A stretch of 64,000 bases of DNA from Leuconostoc gelidum subsp. gelidum KCTC 3527 (GCF_000166715.1 NZ_AEMI01000036.1:165188-229187), one strand, 5' to 3'; shown: positions 8,756 through 18,903, numbered from the stretch's first letter. Translations and numbers: made by a program. Notes: a model not told the origin generated them from the letters alone.

Positions 8756-10632
8756 AACAATTTAGAGTAGACAATTTAAAAAGTACATATGGTGAGAAGG
8801 TATTATTTAATGATATCTCATTTTTAATGACAGAAGGTGACCGCATTGGTCTGATTGGTGTTAATGGGTCTGGAAAAACTTCCCTACTCAATGCTATTTC
8901 TGGTGTCAATCTGGCCGATTCAGGTAAAATTTTCAAACAAAATGATTATAGTATTGGTTATCTAACACAAAATCCAACATTAGATGATAATGCTTTAGTT
9001 ATGGATGCTATTTTATCTGGTGACCAACCAGTTTTCAAAACGATTAGACAATACCAGTACGCGTTGCAACAATTTGGCGAACAGCCGACTAATATTAAAG
9101 TTGCGCAAAATTTCGAAGATGCACAAAATGCAATGGATCGTGACGAAGCGTGGACAACTGAGGCACAAGTTAAAGCAATTTTAACGCAATTACATATGCC
9201 TGACTTGCAACGTCAAATTGGCGAATTATCGGGTGGACAGCGTAAACGTGTCGGTTTAGCGCAAATATTAATTGAAGCGCCTGATCTATTGATTTTAGAT
9301 GAACCAACAAACCACCTAGATTTTGATTCAATTGCTTGGTTAGAAAAATATCTTGCTAATTATAAAGGTGTTGTACTGGCAGTAACCCATGATCGTTATT
9401 TTTTGGATGCAGTGACGACACGTATTTTCGAACTATCATTTGGTGATCTGTATGAATATAAAGGCAATTATCAAGATTATATGATTGGTAAATCCCAACG
9501 TGTTGAACAAAGTAAAGTTGCTGATCATAAGCAGCAACAGCTTTATAAGCAAGAGTTGGCTTGGATGCGTAAGTCAGCACGCGCGCGAACAACGAAACAA
9601 ACAGCCCGTGAGAATGCTTTTTCTGAATTAGAGTCACAGATGGGTAATTTAAAATTAGACGACGATGTTGCTGTTAATTTAGGACAGCAGCGTTTGGGAA
9701 AAAAAGTGATTGTTATTGACAATGCTAGTATTAAGTTTGATGATAAAATCATATTGAAAAATTTTAATTTGCGTATAGCAGCAGGTGACCGTATTGGCAT
9801 CACTGGTGAAAACGGTGCCGGCAAGTCAACCTTTTTGAATGCAATCGCAGGTCGATTACCTGTAACAAGTGGCGTGATTGAATTAGGTGAAACGGTCAAG
9901 ATGGCCTATTATACGCAAAGTACAGAAGAAATACCAGATGATAAAAGGGTTATTGCCTATTTATCAGATGTTGCTGAATCGGTGACGGATAAAAATGGTA
10001 ATCAGGTGAGTGTTTCAGAATTGTTAGAGCAATTTTTATTTCCACCCTTCATGCACGGTACACTGATACGTAAGTTGTCTGGTGGTGAAAAAAGGCGATT
10101 GTATCTCTTAAAACTTTTATTACAACAACCAAACGTTTTATTATTAGATGAACCAACAAATGATTTAGATATTGGGACGTTGACCGTGTTAGAGGATTTT
10201 TTGTCAGGATTTTCTGGGGCTGTCATTACTGTTTCTCATGACCGTTACTTTTTAGATAAGATAGCAAATCAATTATATATGTTCCAAGGTCAGGGCGTTG
10301 TTGAACGTTATGATGGTTTATTTAGCCAATATTTAATAGAGCATGCAGATGATCGACTAAAAGTGTCGGAAAAGATATCTGTTTCAAAATCTAAACCAGT
10401 TACGATACAAAAGAAGAAATTAACCTATAATGAAAAAAAAGAATGGGAAACAATTGAAGATGATATTGCAAAGTTAGAAACTAGATTAGGTGCTATACCA
10501 GATGACATGGCAAAAAACGGCACTGACTATGTTAAGCTTGGTGATTTGCAAAAAGAATCCGACAAACTTGAAGCAGAACTTGATAAAAAAATGGATCGGT
10601 GGGAGTATTTGAGCGATATTGTCGCAGGCTAA
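8752..10632 (+). CDS. uup: ABC-F family ATPase, Uup type
   Basis: Duplicated ABC ATPase without membrane domains, acting at the ribosome or on DNA structures rather than as an exporter. First ABC: Walker A GVNGSGKTS (36-44), signature LSGGQRKR, Walker B LLILDEPTNHLD. Second ABC: GENGAGKST near 350, LSGGEKRR, VLLLDEPTNDLD. The C-terminal 80 residues (KKLTYNEKKEWETIEDD onwards) form the charged coiled coil typical of Uup. Start is odd: a TATAAT at 8740-8745 lies seven bases before the ATG, and the only ribosome site serves a mini-ORF. Either coupling or a leaderless transcript is possible. Confidence 0.88.
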   Translation: MKQFRVDNLKSTYGEKVLFNDISFLMTEGDRIGLIGVNGSGKTSLLNAISGVNLADSGKIFKQNDYSIGYLTQNPTLDDNALVMDAILSGDQPVFKTIRQYQYALQQFGEQPTNIKVAQNFEDAQNAMDRDEAWTTEAQVKAILTQLHMPDLQRQIGELSGGQRKRVGLAQILIEAPDLLILDEPTNHLDFDSIAWLEKYLANYKGVVLAVTHDRYFLDAVTTRIFELSFGDLYEYKGNYQDYMIGKSQRVEQSKVADHKQQQLYKQELAWMRKSARARTTKQTARENAFSELESQMGNLKLDDDVAVNLGQQRLGKKVIVIDNASIKFDDKIILKNFNLRIAAGDRIGITGENGAGKSTFLNAIAGRLPVTSGVIELGETVKMAYYTQSTEEIPDDKRVIAYLSDVAESVTDKNGNQVSVSELLEQFLFPPFMHGTLIRKLSGGEKRRLYLLKLLLQQPNVLLLDEPTNDLDIGTLTVLEDFLSGFSGAVITVSHDRYFLDKIANQLYMFQGQGVVERYDGLFSQYLIEHADDRLKVSEKISVSKSKPVTIQKKKLTYNEKKEWETIEDDIAKLETRLGAIPDDMAKNGTDYVKLGDLQKESDKLEAELDKKMDRWEYLSDIVAG

Positions 10633-10748
10633 ATTTTCATTTTAATTGTTTTAGAATAAACGGTTGTTTCAGTTATAATCAACGCTGTATTATGATTTTT
10701 TTGTGATACCAACCATGTTACAACGTATTATTTTCTGAGGAAAACGAT

Positions 10749-11615
10749 ATGAACTTAAACCAACAATTACTAGCAATTCATTTGACACAAGGAATTGGCA
10801 TTGCGACTGAGTCTCGTCTTATTGAAGCTATGAATTCTAACTTGTTACCAAGTATTTATCCTTGGCCGCTAGATTTATTGCTACAAATAACGCATCGTGT
10901 TTACCATGATAGAATTCGTGCAACCTATACGACGGCGTTACAACGCGCAAGTAATTTTAAGGGTAACTATATTACTTATTCTGATGATAGCTACCCACAA
11001 CGTTTGCGAGAAATATTTGAACCACCACTTGTGTTGTTTTATGAAGGGCAATTAGCAGCTTTAAATTTACCGAGTTTATCAGTCGTAGGGACACGTTCGG
11101 CTACGGTTTATGGTCTAAATAGTTTGCGTCATTTATTACCACCAGTTATTCAATCTAGTATTGCAATTGTTTCTGGTTTGGCACAAGGAATAGACGTCAT
11201 GGCTCATCAAATTACTTTTGCTAACAATGGTGTCCCAATTGCAGTTATCGGTACTGGTACGGACGTTGCATACCCTAGACGCAACACGTCACTGCAAAAG
11301 CAAATTATACAACAAGGATTAGTAGTCAGTGAGTATGGCCCTGGTGTCGGACCACATCGCTCCCATTTTCCGGCAAGAAATCGTATCATTGCTGGATTAT
11401 CCTCAGCCACTTTAGTCGTTGAGGCAAAAATAAAATCAGGTAGTTTAATTACTGCTAATGCTGCCTTGCAAAATAATCGTGAGGTATTATCAATTCCAGG
11501 CTCTATCTTTTCAGAAGAATCACAGGGTACGAATGAATTACTCAGTTTAGGTGCTAAGTTAATCACAAAATCCCAGGATATTATAGAAAGTGTCCAAATA
11601 CTTGATACAATCTGA
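10749..11615 (+). CDS. dprA: DNA-processing protein DprA
   Basis: Loads RecA on incoming single-stranded DNA during natural transformation. The Rossmann-like core contains SVVGTRSATVYG (near 112-123), IVSGLAQGIDVMAH, VIGTGTDVAYPRRN, FPARNRIIAGLS and VVEAKIKSGSLITA, all diagnostic. The 288 residues include a short N-terminal SAM-like region. GAGG precedes the ATG. It sits directly before topA, the usual order in lactobacilli and relatives. Confidence 0.95.
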   Translation: MNLNQQLLAIHLTQGIGIATESRLIEAMNSNLLPSIYPWPLDLLLQITHRVYHDRIRATYTTALQRASNFKGNYITYSDDSYPQRLREIFEPPLVLFYEGQLAALNLPSLSVVGTRSATVYGLNSLRHLLPPVIQSSIAIVSGLAQGIDVMAHQITFANNGVPIAVIGTGTDVAYPRRNTSLQKQIIQQGLVVSEYGPGVGPHRSHFPARNRIIAGLSSATLVVEAKIKSGSLITANAALQNNREVLSIPGSIFSEESQGTNELLSLGAKLITKSQDIIESVQILDTI

Positions 11616-11654
11616 TATGCTATATACTAAGAAGTAAATTATAAGGCATATCTA

Positions 11655-13745
11655 ATGGTAGAGACAAAAAATAAAACAACAAAATCAGTTACAAAGAAAA
11701 CAACAAAACGTAAGCGAGCTAAGGTTAAGAAAAATCTTGTCATTGTTGAAAGCCCGTCGAAGGCAAAGACAATAGAGAAATATCTCGGAAGCTCATATAA
11801 AGTCGTTGCGAGTCTAGGACATATTCGTGATTTACCAAAATCAACGCTTGGCGTTGATGTTGAAAATGATTACGATCCCAAATATATTAACATCCGCGGT
11901 AAAGGGGATGTTATTAAGGGATTACGTAAAGAAGCAAAAGCAGCTAAAAAAGTTTATCTCGCAAGTGATCCGGATCGTGAAGGAGAAGCTATTGCTTGGC
12001 ATTTACAACATATTTTAGATTTAAACCCTGAAGAGCCTAATCGTGTGGTTTTTAATGAGATTACGAAAGATACTATTAAAAACGCCTTTAAGACACCGCG
12101 CAAGATAAATCAAGATCTTGTTGATGCACAACAAGCACGCCGTATTTTAGATCGCTTAGTCGGTTATTCAATTTCGCCCATTTTGTGGAAAACAGTCAAA
12201 CGTGGTTTATCTGCAGGACGTGTGCAATCAGTCGCGCTTGGACTGATTATCACGCGTGAACGTAAAATTCAGGCATTTGAACCAGAAGAATATTGGACAT
12301 TAGACTCAGAATTTAAGAAGTCTCGTTCAAAGTTTAAATCTGCTTTCTATGGTTTCGACGGTAAAAAACAGCCACTACCGGATAATGATAGCGTTCAATA
12401 TGTCTTAAAACAGATTGATCAATCCGCTGATTTTAATATTGTCAAAGTTGAGGCTAAAGAACGTAAACGCAATCCACAGCAGCCTTTTACAACGTCAACG
12501 ATGCAACAAACTGCTAATACACAGTTAAATTTTAGAACACGTAAAACGATGATGGCTGCGCAGCAATTATATGAAGGGGTTAATTTAGGGCGTGGAATTG
12601 GCCAAACTGGCCTGATTACGTATATGCGTACGGACTCAACACGTATTTCTTCTCTGGCTCGTAATGCAGCTGCTTTATATATTCACGATACTTGGGGAGA
12701 GGCATACTCGCAACATAAACCGATTCAAGGTAAGTTACCTGAAGGCGCTCAAGATGCACACGAAGCTGTTCGTCCGACTGATGTGACAAGGACACCTGAA
12801 AGCATAAAAGATAAATTAACCCCAGACCAATTTAAACTATATTCACTAATCTGGTCGCGTTTTGTTGCAAGTCAAATGACGCCAGAAATACTGGATACCA
12901 TGGCCGTGACAATTGAGCAAAATAATGTTGTTTTTCGCGCAAACGGTTCTAAAACAAAATTTCAAGGGTTTACTAAAGCATACCCAGCAGCTAAAGAAAA
13001 AGATAATACCTTGCCTGATTTATCAGTTGGAGACAAGGTTAAATTAACGAATACGAATCCAGAACAACACTTCACATTACCACCGGCGCGCTACTCTGAA
13101 GCTGCGTTAATCAAAGCTTTGGAAGAAAACGGTGTTGGCCGACCATCAACTTATGCACCAACGTTAGACACAATACAACGACGAAACTACGTTAGGATTG
13201 ATGCGCGTAAATTTGTGCCCACTGAATTGGGTGAAATTGTACAAACAATTGTTGAAGAGAGTTTCCCAGATATAACAGATACACATTTTACAGCTAGTAT
13301 AGAGCATGAGCTAGATGAGGTAGAAATAGGGGACAAACACTGGGTACCAGTGATTGATTCGTTTTATAAACCGTTTTCAAAAGAAGTTGAGCAAGCAGCA
13401 GCTACTTTAGAAAAAGTCATTATGCATGATGAGCTTGCTGGTATGAATTGCGAAATTTGTGGTGCACCAATGATTGTTAAAATGGGTCGTTATGGCAAAT
13501 TTTATGCCTGTGCTCGATTTCCAGATTGTCGCAACACACAAACAATTATTAAAGAGATTGGTTTGCCATGTCCAAAATGTCATAAAGGTCAAATCGTTGA
13601 GCGTAAAACGAAGCGGCAACGTACATTTTATGGTTGTTCTCGTTATCCGGATTGTGAATTTGTATCCTGGGATAAACCCACAGAAAAAACTTTGCCGGAT
13701 GGTACCACACCAAAAGTACCCGAAGATGAAGTATCAAAAGCATAA
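11655..13745 (+). CDS. topA: DNA topoisomerase I
   Basis: Type IA enzyme relaxing negative supercoils. A lysine-rich N-terminal tail (1-27) precedes the Toprim domain with [13 protein letters not shown] and DPDREGE (105-111). The nicking tyrosine is Tyr323 in [12 protein letters not shown]. Two C-terminal four-cysteine zinc ribbons follow (CEICGAPM...CARFPDC and CPKCHKGQ...CSRYPDC, about 597-675). The 696-residue length is normal for Gram-positive TopA. AAGG at 11642-11645 serves the ATG, and dprA ends 40 bp upstream. Confidence 0.97.
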   Translation: MVETKNKTTKSVTKKTTKRKRAKVKKNLVIVESPSKAKTIEKYLGSSYKVVASLGHIRDLPKSTLGVDVENDYDPKYINIRGKGDVIKGLRKEAKAAKKVYLASDPDREGEAIAWHLQHILDLNPEEPNRVVFNEITKDTIKNAFKTPRKINQDLVDAQQARRILDRLVGYSISPILWKTVKRGLSAGRVQSVALGLIITRERKIQAFEPEEYWTLDSEFKKSRSKFKSAFYGFDGKKQPLPDNDSVQYVLKQIDQSADFNIVKVEAKERKRNPQQPFTTSTMQQTANTQLNFRTRKTMMAAQQLYEGVNLGRGIGQTGLITYMRTDSTRISSLARNAAALYIHDTWGEAYSQHKPIQGKLPEGAQDAHEAVRPTDVTRTPESIKDKLTPDQFKLYSLIWSRFVASQMTPEILDTMAVTIEQNNVVFRANGSKTKFQGFTKAYPAAKEKDNTLPDLSVGDKVKLTNTNPEQHFTLPPARYSEAALIKALEENGVGRPSTYAPTLDTIQRRNYVRIDARKFVPTELGEIVQTIVEESFPDITDTHFTASIEHELDEVEIGDKHWVPVIDSFYKPFSKEVEQAAATLEKVIMHDELAGMNCEICGAPMIVKMGRYGKFYACARFPDCRNTQTIIKEIGLPCPKCHKGQIVERKTKRQRTFYGCSRYPDCEFVSWDKPTEKTLPDGTTPKVPEDEVSKA

Positions 13746-13824
13746 TATTAGATTAGTATTCAGTACAGTTTCAACTCATAAATATATGTCAAAAGCTTAG
13801 TCATGACGAAAATTAACCAAATCT

Positions 13825-13862
13825 GTTAGATTTTTTCTAACTATTTGAAAAAATTTTTTAAT
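13825..13862 (+). terminator. Weak terminator candidate after topA
   Basis: GTTAGA (13825-13830) and TCTAAC (13836-13841) form a six-pair hairpin followed by an AT-rich run with six or more T at 13854-13859. Weak, but the only candidate before the PTS promoter. Confidence 0.3.
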
Positions 13863-13906
13863 CAAGACAGGCTTTTTTATTATTTTCTTATTATTGAGGA
13901 ACGTTG

Positions 13907-13965
13907 TTGTTTTTTTCTAAAAAAAAGCGTAAAATATTAATTAAGGTATGTAAGCGCTTACATAC
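13907..13965 (+). promoter_or_regulatory. PTS operon promoter with perfect cre palindrome
   Basis: TTGTTT (13907-13912), 17-bp spacer, TAAAAT (13930-13935). Just downstream lies a 20-bp perfect palindrome, GTATGTAAGCGCTTACATAC (13946-13965), whose core TGTAAGCGCTTACA (13949-13962) is an exact cre. Its position over the start site implies CcpA repression by preferred sugar. No sigma-54 promoter (TGGCAC-N5-TTGCA) was seen, so the LevR/ManR mode used in some lactobacilli is unlikely. Confidence 0.8.
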
Positions 13966-13999
13966 ATAAGAGTCATTTCACTAAAAGTGGGAGGAAAAA

Positions 14000-14434
14000 A
14001 TGAAATATCTTATTTTGGTAAGTCATGGTAAGTTTTCAGAAGGTTTGAAAGATGCCCTAGGTATGTTTGTTGGTGATAACATGGATTCAGTACGAGCAAT
14101 CGGCTTGCAACCAGGTGAAGACACACAAATTTTGGCTACGCGTTTTAAAAAACTTGTTTCTGAATTAACTGCTGATGCGGAACTCGTTGTATTGGGAGAT
14201 ATCATGGGAGGGAGCCCTTTAACTACAATAACTAACGTTTTGAATCAAGAAGGGAAACTAGAAAAATCCATTATCTTGGGTGGCATGAATTTTCCAATGG
14301 CGCTGAATGCTGCTATTTTAAAAGATAGTCTCAGTCAACAGGATTTAGTAACAGCTATTATGAAAGAGGCAGTATCATCAGTGAAACAATTTTCATTAGT
14401 TGAAAAATCGAATGAAAATGATGATGATATTTGA
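14000..14434 (+). CDS. PTS mannose-family EIIA
   Basis: Cytoplasmic phosphocarrier of a mannose/fructose/sorbose-type PTS. LILVSHGKFSEGL carries the phosphorylated His9; LGDIMGGSPLTT is the second family block. 144 residues, a stand-alone IIA rather than the IIAB fusion of classical ManX. GGGAGG precedes the ATG. First gene of a five-gene operon behind the cre palindrome. Confidence 0.93.
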   Translation: MKYLILVSHGKFSEGLKDALGMFVGDNMDSVRAIGLQPGEDTQILATRFKKLVSELTADAELVVLGDIMGGSPLTTITNVLNQEGKLEKSIILGGMNFPMALNAAILKDSLSQQDLVTAIMKEAVSSVKQFSLVEKSNENDDDI

Positions 14435-14449
14435 AAAGGAGAATAGATT

Positions 14450-14944
14450 ATGAGCATTTCATTTGTGCGTATTGATGATAGAATTATCCATGGACAAACA
14501 GTCACACGTTGGGCAAAAGAATATCCTTGTGATGGTTTAATAGCGGTAAACGATGCTGCCGCATCAAATCCAGTTTTAAAGGAAGCTTTTATAAGTGCTT
14601 CTGAAAAAAAGACGTTTGTTTGGACGTTGGCACACTTTAAGGAAAAACAGGCGCAAGTATTGGCCTCTAAACGTCAGTATTTTCTCATAACAAAAACACC
14701 ACAAGACATGAAAACAATCCTTGTTGATTTTGAATTTGTACCAGGAGATGTTAAAAAAGTCATTGTTGGACCGGCCAATGATCGACCTCATGCTATCAAA
14801 TTAGGTAATAATCAATCTATCATTCCTGAAGAAGCTGTAGCATTTGAAGCAATTCAAGCGCAAGGTTATCAGGTTAAATTCCAATTATTACCTGACGTTT
14901 CAATTGGCTATTGGAATGATTTTAAAGGAAAATTTAATTTGTAA
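14450..14944 (+). CDS. PTS mannose-family EIIB
   Basis: Receives phosphate from IIA and passes it to the sugar. The active-site loop RIDDRIIHGQTVTRW (7-21) contains phospho-His14. 164 residues, normal. AAAGGAG at about 14435-14441 serves the ATG. Separate IIA and IIB genes are more typical of fructose/sorbose-like branches, but sugar specificity cannot be read from sequence. Confidence 0.93.
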   Translation: MSISFVRIDDRIIHGQTVTRWAKEYPCDGLIAVNDAAASNPVLKEAFISASEKKTFVWTLAHFKEKQAQVLASKRQYFLITKTPQDMKTILVDFEFVPGDVKKVIVGPANDRPHAIKLGNNQSIIPEEAVAFEAIQAQGYQVKFQLLPDVSIGYWNDFKGKFNL

Positions 14945-14968
14945 CGTGATATAGAAAAGGTGAGGAAT

Positions 14969-15829
14969 ATGACAATTAGTTGGATACAAGCAAGTATTCT
15001 AGGTATTTTTGCCAGTTTGTCGTCTATGCCAGGAATGGCAGGATCTACAATTGGTAATTATACATTAGGACGTCCATTAGTTGGTGGTTTAGTCTGTGGA
15101 CTTGTTCTAGGAGACTTAAAAACAGGTATTGCGGCTGGTGTGGCCATGCAGTTAGTTTATATTGCACTAGTAACGCCGGGTGGGACTGTTTCTGCAGATT
15201 TGCGAGCGGTATCATACATCGGAATACCACTTGCTATGGTTGCCATCCATGCACAAGGTTTAGCAGCCACATCTGGTAATGCCGCTGACTTAGCCAAGTC
15301 AATGGGCACGTTGGTGGGTACTGTCGGTACAGTATTATTCTATGGTACTGCAACGATGAATTTAGTTTGGCAACATATAGGCTGGCGTGCAGTTGAAAAA
15401 GGTGAGTTTAAAAAATTATACGCGGTTGACTGGGGTTATCCTTGGATTTCACATTTGTTTTTCTCCTTCATTCCAACAGTACTAATGACACATTTTGGTT
15501 CGAGTGCTGTTCATGCACTTAGAACGGCGTTACCTATGGATGGTATTCCAATGAAAACATTATTTACTGTTGGGGCATTACTGCCTTGTGTTGGTATTGC
15601 TATTTTGTTAAAACAAATAGTTGAGGGTCCAATTGATTTTATACCGTTTTTTGTTGGATTTACGTTTGCTGCGTCACTAAAATTAAACTTAGTTTCAGTT
15701 ACTGTTATATCACTTATTTTTGCAATGATCTTTTACAAGTTGGATATGGCAATTAGTACTAATCGACAGCCAATACTGAATGGTTCAAATGACACAATAA
15801 CTGATGATGAGGAAGAGGAGGATATTTAA
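14969..15829 (+). CDS. PTS mannose-family EIIC
   Basis: Membrane subunit of the sugar channel. Hydrophobic throughout, with MPGMAGSTIGNYTLGRPLVG and GLVLGDLKTGIAAGVAMQLV near the N terminus, typical of ManY-like IIC. I start at ATG 14969, with AAAGG and GAGG upstream; a GTG at 14960 lies inside the ribosome site. The C terminus is acidic (DDEEEEDI). Stop is one base before the IID start. Confidence 0.9.
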   Translation: MTISWIQASILGIFASLSSMPGMAGSTIGNYTLGRPLVGGLVCGLVLGDLKTGIAAGVAMQLVYIALVTPGGTVSADLRAVSYIGIPLAMVAIHAQGLAATSGNAADLAKSMGTLVGTVGTVLFYGTATMNLVWQHIGWRAVEKGEFKKLYAVDWGYPWISHLFFSFIPTVLMTHFGSSAVHALRTALPMDGIPMKTLFTVGALLPCVGIAILLKQIVEGPIDFIPFFVGFTFAASLKLNLVSVTVISLIFAMIFYKLDMAISTNRQPILNGSNDTITDDEEEEDI

Positions 15830-15830
15830 G

Positions 15831-16685
15831 ATGGCAAATATAGAAAAAAAGACACTTTCTCGTAAAACTCTAAATAAATCTTTTCATCACTGGTTCTATG
15901 GTCATCTGACAGTATTTTCTCAAGAACATATGCAGACATTTGGTTACTTAACTTCTATGTTACCCATTGTTGAAGAACTATATGATAACAAAGAAGATCA
16001 AGAAAAAGCAATGAAAACTTATACTGCGTTCTTCAATACAGAACCACAACTTGGGACTGTCATTGTAGGTATTACAGCTAGTTTAGAAGAAGCACGTGCT
16101 AGTCAAGGAATTGATGATGGCGAGGTAGATGATGCCACGATTAATGGTTTACGTGCAGGTCTTATGGGTCCCATTGCAGGTATTGGAGATTCACTTGTTG
16201 TTGGAACACTAATTCCGGTAATCCTAGGTATTGCGCTTGGGATGTCATCGGGTGGCTCACCTTTAGGTGCGATATTTTATATTATTGTATGGAACTTACT
16301 TGGCTATTTCGGTATGCGTTTTGCTTATTTCAAAGGATACGAATTAGGTGATAAGGCCGTCGGTATTTTAATTGGCGCGCAGGGAAAAGCAATTAGAAAA
16401 GCGATTGCGACCATTGGTGGTATGGTTGTTGGTGGTGTCGCTGCAACTTGGGTGACTGTAAAAACATCGTTTAAGCTCACAAATGGTTCCGGAAAGTCAT
16501 ATTTAGTGTTACAAAACCAACTTGATTCTGTTTATCCTGGATTGTTGACTGCCTTGTTCATAGTTCTCTGCTGGTGGTTAATGGCCAAAAAAAATATTTC
16601 TCCTATTAGAGTTATGCTAATTTTGGTAGTCGTTGCACTCGTTGGTGTACTAGTTGGTTTCTTTAATCCAGGGTTAACATACTAA
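15831..16685 (+). CDS. PTS mannose-family EIID
   Basis: Second membrane subunit of the porter. Family blocks: ERMQTFGYL-like segment (EHMQTFGYLTSMLP, about 40-53), TEPQLGTVIVGI, GLRAGLMGPIAGIGDSLVVGT, and a hydrophobic C terminus ending FFNPGL. The ATG at 15831 has GAGGAG about 10 bases before it; an upstream in-frame extension is inside IIC and discarded. 284 residues, normal. Confidence 0.92.
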   Translation: MANIEKKTLSRKTLNKSFHHWFYGHLTVFSQEHMQTFGYLTSMLPIVEELYDNKEDQEKAMKTYTAFFNTEPQLGTVIVGITASLEEARASQGIDDGEVDDATINGLRAGLMGPIAGIGDSLVVGTLIPVILGIALGMSSGGSPLGAIFYIIVWNLLGYFGMRFAYFKGYELGDKAVGILIGAQGKAIRKAIATIGGMVVGGVAATWVTVKTSFKLTNGSGKSYLVLQNQLDSVYPGLLTALFIVLCWWLMAKKNISPIRVMLILVVVALVGVLVGFFNPGLTY

Positions 16686-16705
16686 TTAGCGTTGAGGTGA
16701 GGGTA

Positions 16706-16999
16706 ATGACAGTAGATACTGATAGTATAGAAAAAGCTTATAAAATAGAAATATTATTTCAAGAACGTATGATTCATAATTTACAACATTGGCAATCAAT
16801 TTTTTCATTATTGACAGGTGTTGGTGTGTTATTCATTTATTTTTTCAAAAATAAAAATATCTGGTTTTTGGGTTCGGGCATAGCGTTATGCGTGATTGGC
16901 ATATTAGTGATACTGACTGTTGGATACGCAATTTATATTGGTAAAAAAAATGTCACGCGAGTTATTGATCGTTATGAAAATGCCGAAAAAAAAGCTTGA
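16706..16999 (+). CDS. Small membrane protein at end of PTS operon
   Basis: 97 residues with two hydrophobic segments (IFSLLTGVGVLFIYFF and FLGSGIALCVIGILVILTV) flanked by charged ends. The ATG at 16706 follows GAGGTGAGG. It is 20 bp after IID and before the hairpin, so it is cotranscribed with the PTS. No family recognised; mannose PTS operons often end in a small accessory gene, but this one does not look like DUF956. Confidence 0.6.
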   Translation: MTVDTDSIEKAYKIEILFQERMIHNLQHWQSIFSLLTGVGVLFIYFFKNKNIWFLGSGIALCVIGILVILTVGYAIYIGKKNVTRVIDRYENAEKKA

Positions 17000-17075
17000 T
17001 ATATCTTGCGTGGTAATTTGTTGAGGCTATTCAAAAATGCAATTTGATGTACATTAAACGAACGATATATTATTA

Positions 17076-17118
17076 AAAACCTTCAGTGATATGCCATTAG
17101 GAAAGAACTGAAGGTTTT
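17076..17118 (+). terminator. Terminator of the PTS operon
   Basis: 12-bp arms AAAACCTTCAGT (17076-17087) and ACTGAAGGTTTT (17107-17118) with a 19-base loop. The following T tract is short, so efficiency is uncertain. Confidence 0.6.
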
Positions 17119-17224
17119 GATGTCAAGATACAAAAAGAAAGAAATAGTTTGATTTTAGATACGCTGAAATAGATTTCCTAAAAATTCAAATCAAAGACTA
17201 GTCAAACAGATGTTATTCCGGTAG

Positions 17225-17256
17225 AATAAGTATTTAGCTTACGACTACTTATTTTT
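17225..17256 (+). promoter_or_regulatory. Leader hairpin before MATE gene
   Basis: AATAAGTA (17225-17232) and TACTTATT (17246-17253) pair, followed by TTT and then directly the ribosome site GGAG (17257-17260). Terminator-like shape just upstream of the start suggests attenuation or ribosome-site control of the pump. Confidence 0.35.
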
Positions 17257-17272
17257 GGAGATGTGATTGATT

Positions 17273-18625
17273 ATGCGCGATTTAACTCAAGGTTCACCAG
17301 CTAAGCAAATTTTATTTTTTACCATACCATTGGTTATTGGTAATCTTTTTCAGCAACTTTACAATTTTTCCGATACCGTTATTGTTGGACAAACATTAGG
17401 GGTTAAATCTTTGGCAGCTGTGGGTGCCACTGGATCCATTATGTTTTTGATTTTAGGATTTGTGCAAGGATTTACGGCTGGTTTATCCATTATCACAGCA
17501 CAACGTTATGGTGCCCGTGATATTGCAGGTGTGCGTAAAAGTATGGCCTCAACGTTAATTGTTTCAGCATTAACAACCGTTATCGTCACGATTTTGAGTT
17601 TACTTGCTGTCTATCCATTACTAAAAATTATGCAAACGCCTGCAGAAATTTTTAATCAAGCATTTATTTTTATCGCCATTATCTTAGGCGGTATTTTTGC
17701 TACGATGGGTTACAATGTCACGGCGAATTCACTGCGTGCTATTGGTGATTCGCGCTCACCATTAGTTTATCTTATTGTTGGCATGATCATTAACATTGTG
17801 CTTGAATTATGGTTTATCATCGGTTTGAACTACGGCGTTGCCGGTGCTGCTTTGGCGACAGTTATCGCACAACTTGTATCAACGGTGCTAAGTTTTTGGC
17901 ATATTTATCATTTTTCGCCTTTACTGCAAGTTCATCGTTCTGATCTCAAATGGGATCCGGTAGATATTAGAATCCATTTACGTGCTGGATTACCAATGGG
18001 TTTTCAAAGTTCGATAATCGCTATTGGCGCACTCGTACTACAGGGTGCTCTTAACACATTAGGAACAGATGCAGTAGCCGCAACGACGGCTGCACAACGT
18101 ATTGATCAAGTTGCCACGTTACCGTTAATGTCGTTTGGTATTACAATGGCAACTTTTGCTGCCCAAAATTATGGGGCTAAACAATATGAACGTATTCTTA
18201 TTGGGGTGAAACAGGCGTTATTCATGAGCATGGGATTTGGCCTATTTATGGGAATTCTAGAAATTGCCTTTGGTGATTTTGCGGTCATGTTGTTTGTGGG
18301 CGCAGATCAGCAGCGTGTGCTTGATTTGGCGCAACAATATTTCTGGGCTAATGGTGCTTTTTATTATATTCTATCAGCACTGTTTATTATTCGATATGTG
18401 TTGCAAGGATTAAATGATTCCAAAACACCAACTTTTGCAGGCATTGCAGAATTGATAATGCGTACGGTGGCGGCCATTACTTTGGTCGGACCCTTTGGCT
18501 TTTTTGGTGCCAGCTTGGCTAATGTGTTGGCGTGGATTGGCTCATTAATCGTGATGATCCCTGCTTATAGAAGAATTATTAAAAAACTTCGTGAACAGCA
18601 AAAAAAAATAAATGAGCAACATTAA
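17273..18625 (+). CDS. MATE family efflux transporter
   Basis: Twelve-helix Na+ or H+ antiporter for drugs or metabolites. MRDLTQGSPAKQILFFTIP followed by NLFQQLYNFSDTVIVGQTLG is the classic MATE N terminus; the second half repeats the fold from about residue 240. 450 residues. ATG 17273 gives the usual N terminus but lies 12 bases from GGAG; TTG 17267, six bases away, is an alternative. Substrate unknown. An IS30 remnant begins right after its stop. Confidence 0.9.
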   Translation: MRDLTQGSPAKQILFFTIPLVIGNLFQQLYNFSDTVIVGQTLGVKSLAAVGATGSIMFLILGFVQGFTAGLSIITAQRYGARDIAGVRKSMASTLIVSALTTVIVTILSLLAVYPLLKIMQTPAEIFNQAFIFIAIILGGIFATMGYNVTANSLRAIGDSRSPLVYLIVGMIINIVLELWFIIGLNYGVAGAALATVIAQLVSTVLSFWHIYHFSPLLQVHRSDLKWDPVDIRIHLRAGLPMGFQSSIIAIGALVLQGALNTLGTDAVAATTAAQRIDQVATLPLMSFGITMATFAAQNYGAKQYERILIGVKQALFMSMGFGLFMGILEIAFGDFAVMLFVGADQQRVLDLAQQYFWANGAFYYILSALFIIRYVLQGLNDSKTPTFAGIAELIMRTVAAITLVGPFGFFGASLANVLAWIGSLIVMIPAYRRIIKKLREQQKKINEQH

Positions 18626-18803
18626 TGATGTGCTCGCTATGTCTTGAATAGAAAAATGAAGTTGAAGTATGGTCTCAATGGCAGTACTGTCATGTGATGA
18701 TAAATTAGAAAACATAAGCTGTGGACTCTTTATGGTTGATTTTTACAATGACCATTAAAATTTCTGCAGCTTTTTTTTGTGCGCTGTTTAATTTACAATC
18801 TAC
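18626..18803 (-). mobile_element. Decayed IS30-type element, one end (remnant A)
   Basis: The right boundary TTACAATCTAC (18793-18803) is an inverted-repeat end shared with remnants B, C and D. On the minus strand, 18640-18690 reads AIETILQLHFSIQDIA, the start of an IS30-type transposase, then stops matching. About 170 bp align with remnant B (ATAAATTAGAARACATAAGCTG region). The other end is missing. No other gene is present between 18626 and 18874. Confidence 0.55.
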
Positions 18804-18874
18804 TATCTTGTGCAACGGCAGTTGTTTAAAATTGTTGAGATGACTGTTTAGTATTTTTGTTATCAAAAAAATTC

Positions 18875-18903
18875 TTGACACATAAATAATAATAGTTTAT
18901 ATT
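18875..18903 (+). promoter_or_regulatory. Promoter of SRPBCC-marR unit
   Basis: Perfect TTGACA (18875-18880), 17-bp spacer, TATATT (18898-18903); AAAAAGGAAAAAAGAG lies before the ATG at 18937. Confidence 0.75.

Noticed and set aside
13474..13800. 108-residue plus frame overlapping topA zinc ribbons
   Set aside because: Shadow; topA frame shows diagnostic cysteine ribbons there.
13946..13965. 20-bp palindrome as a terminator
   Set aside because: No T tract; exact cre match directly downstream of a promoter.
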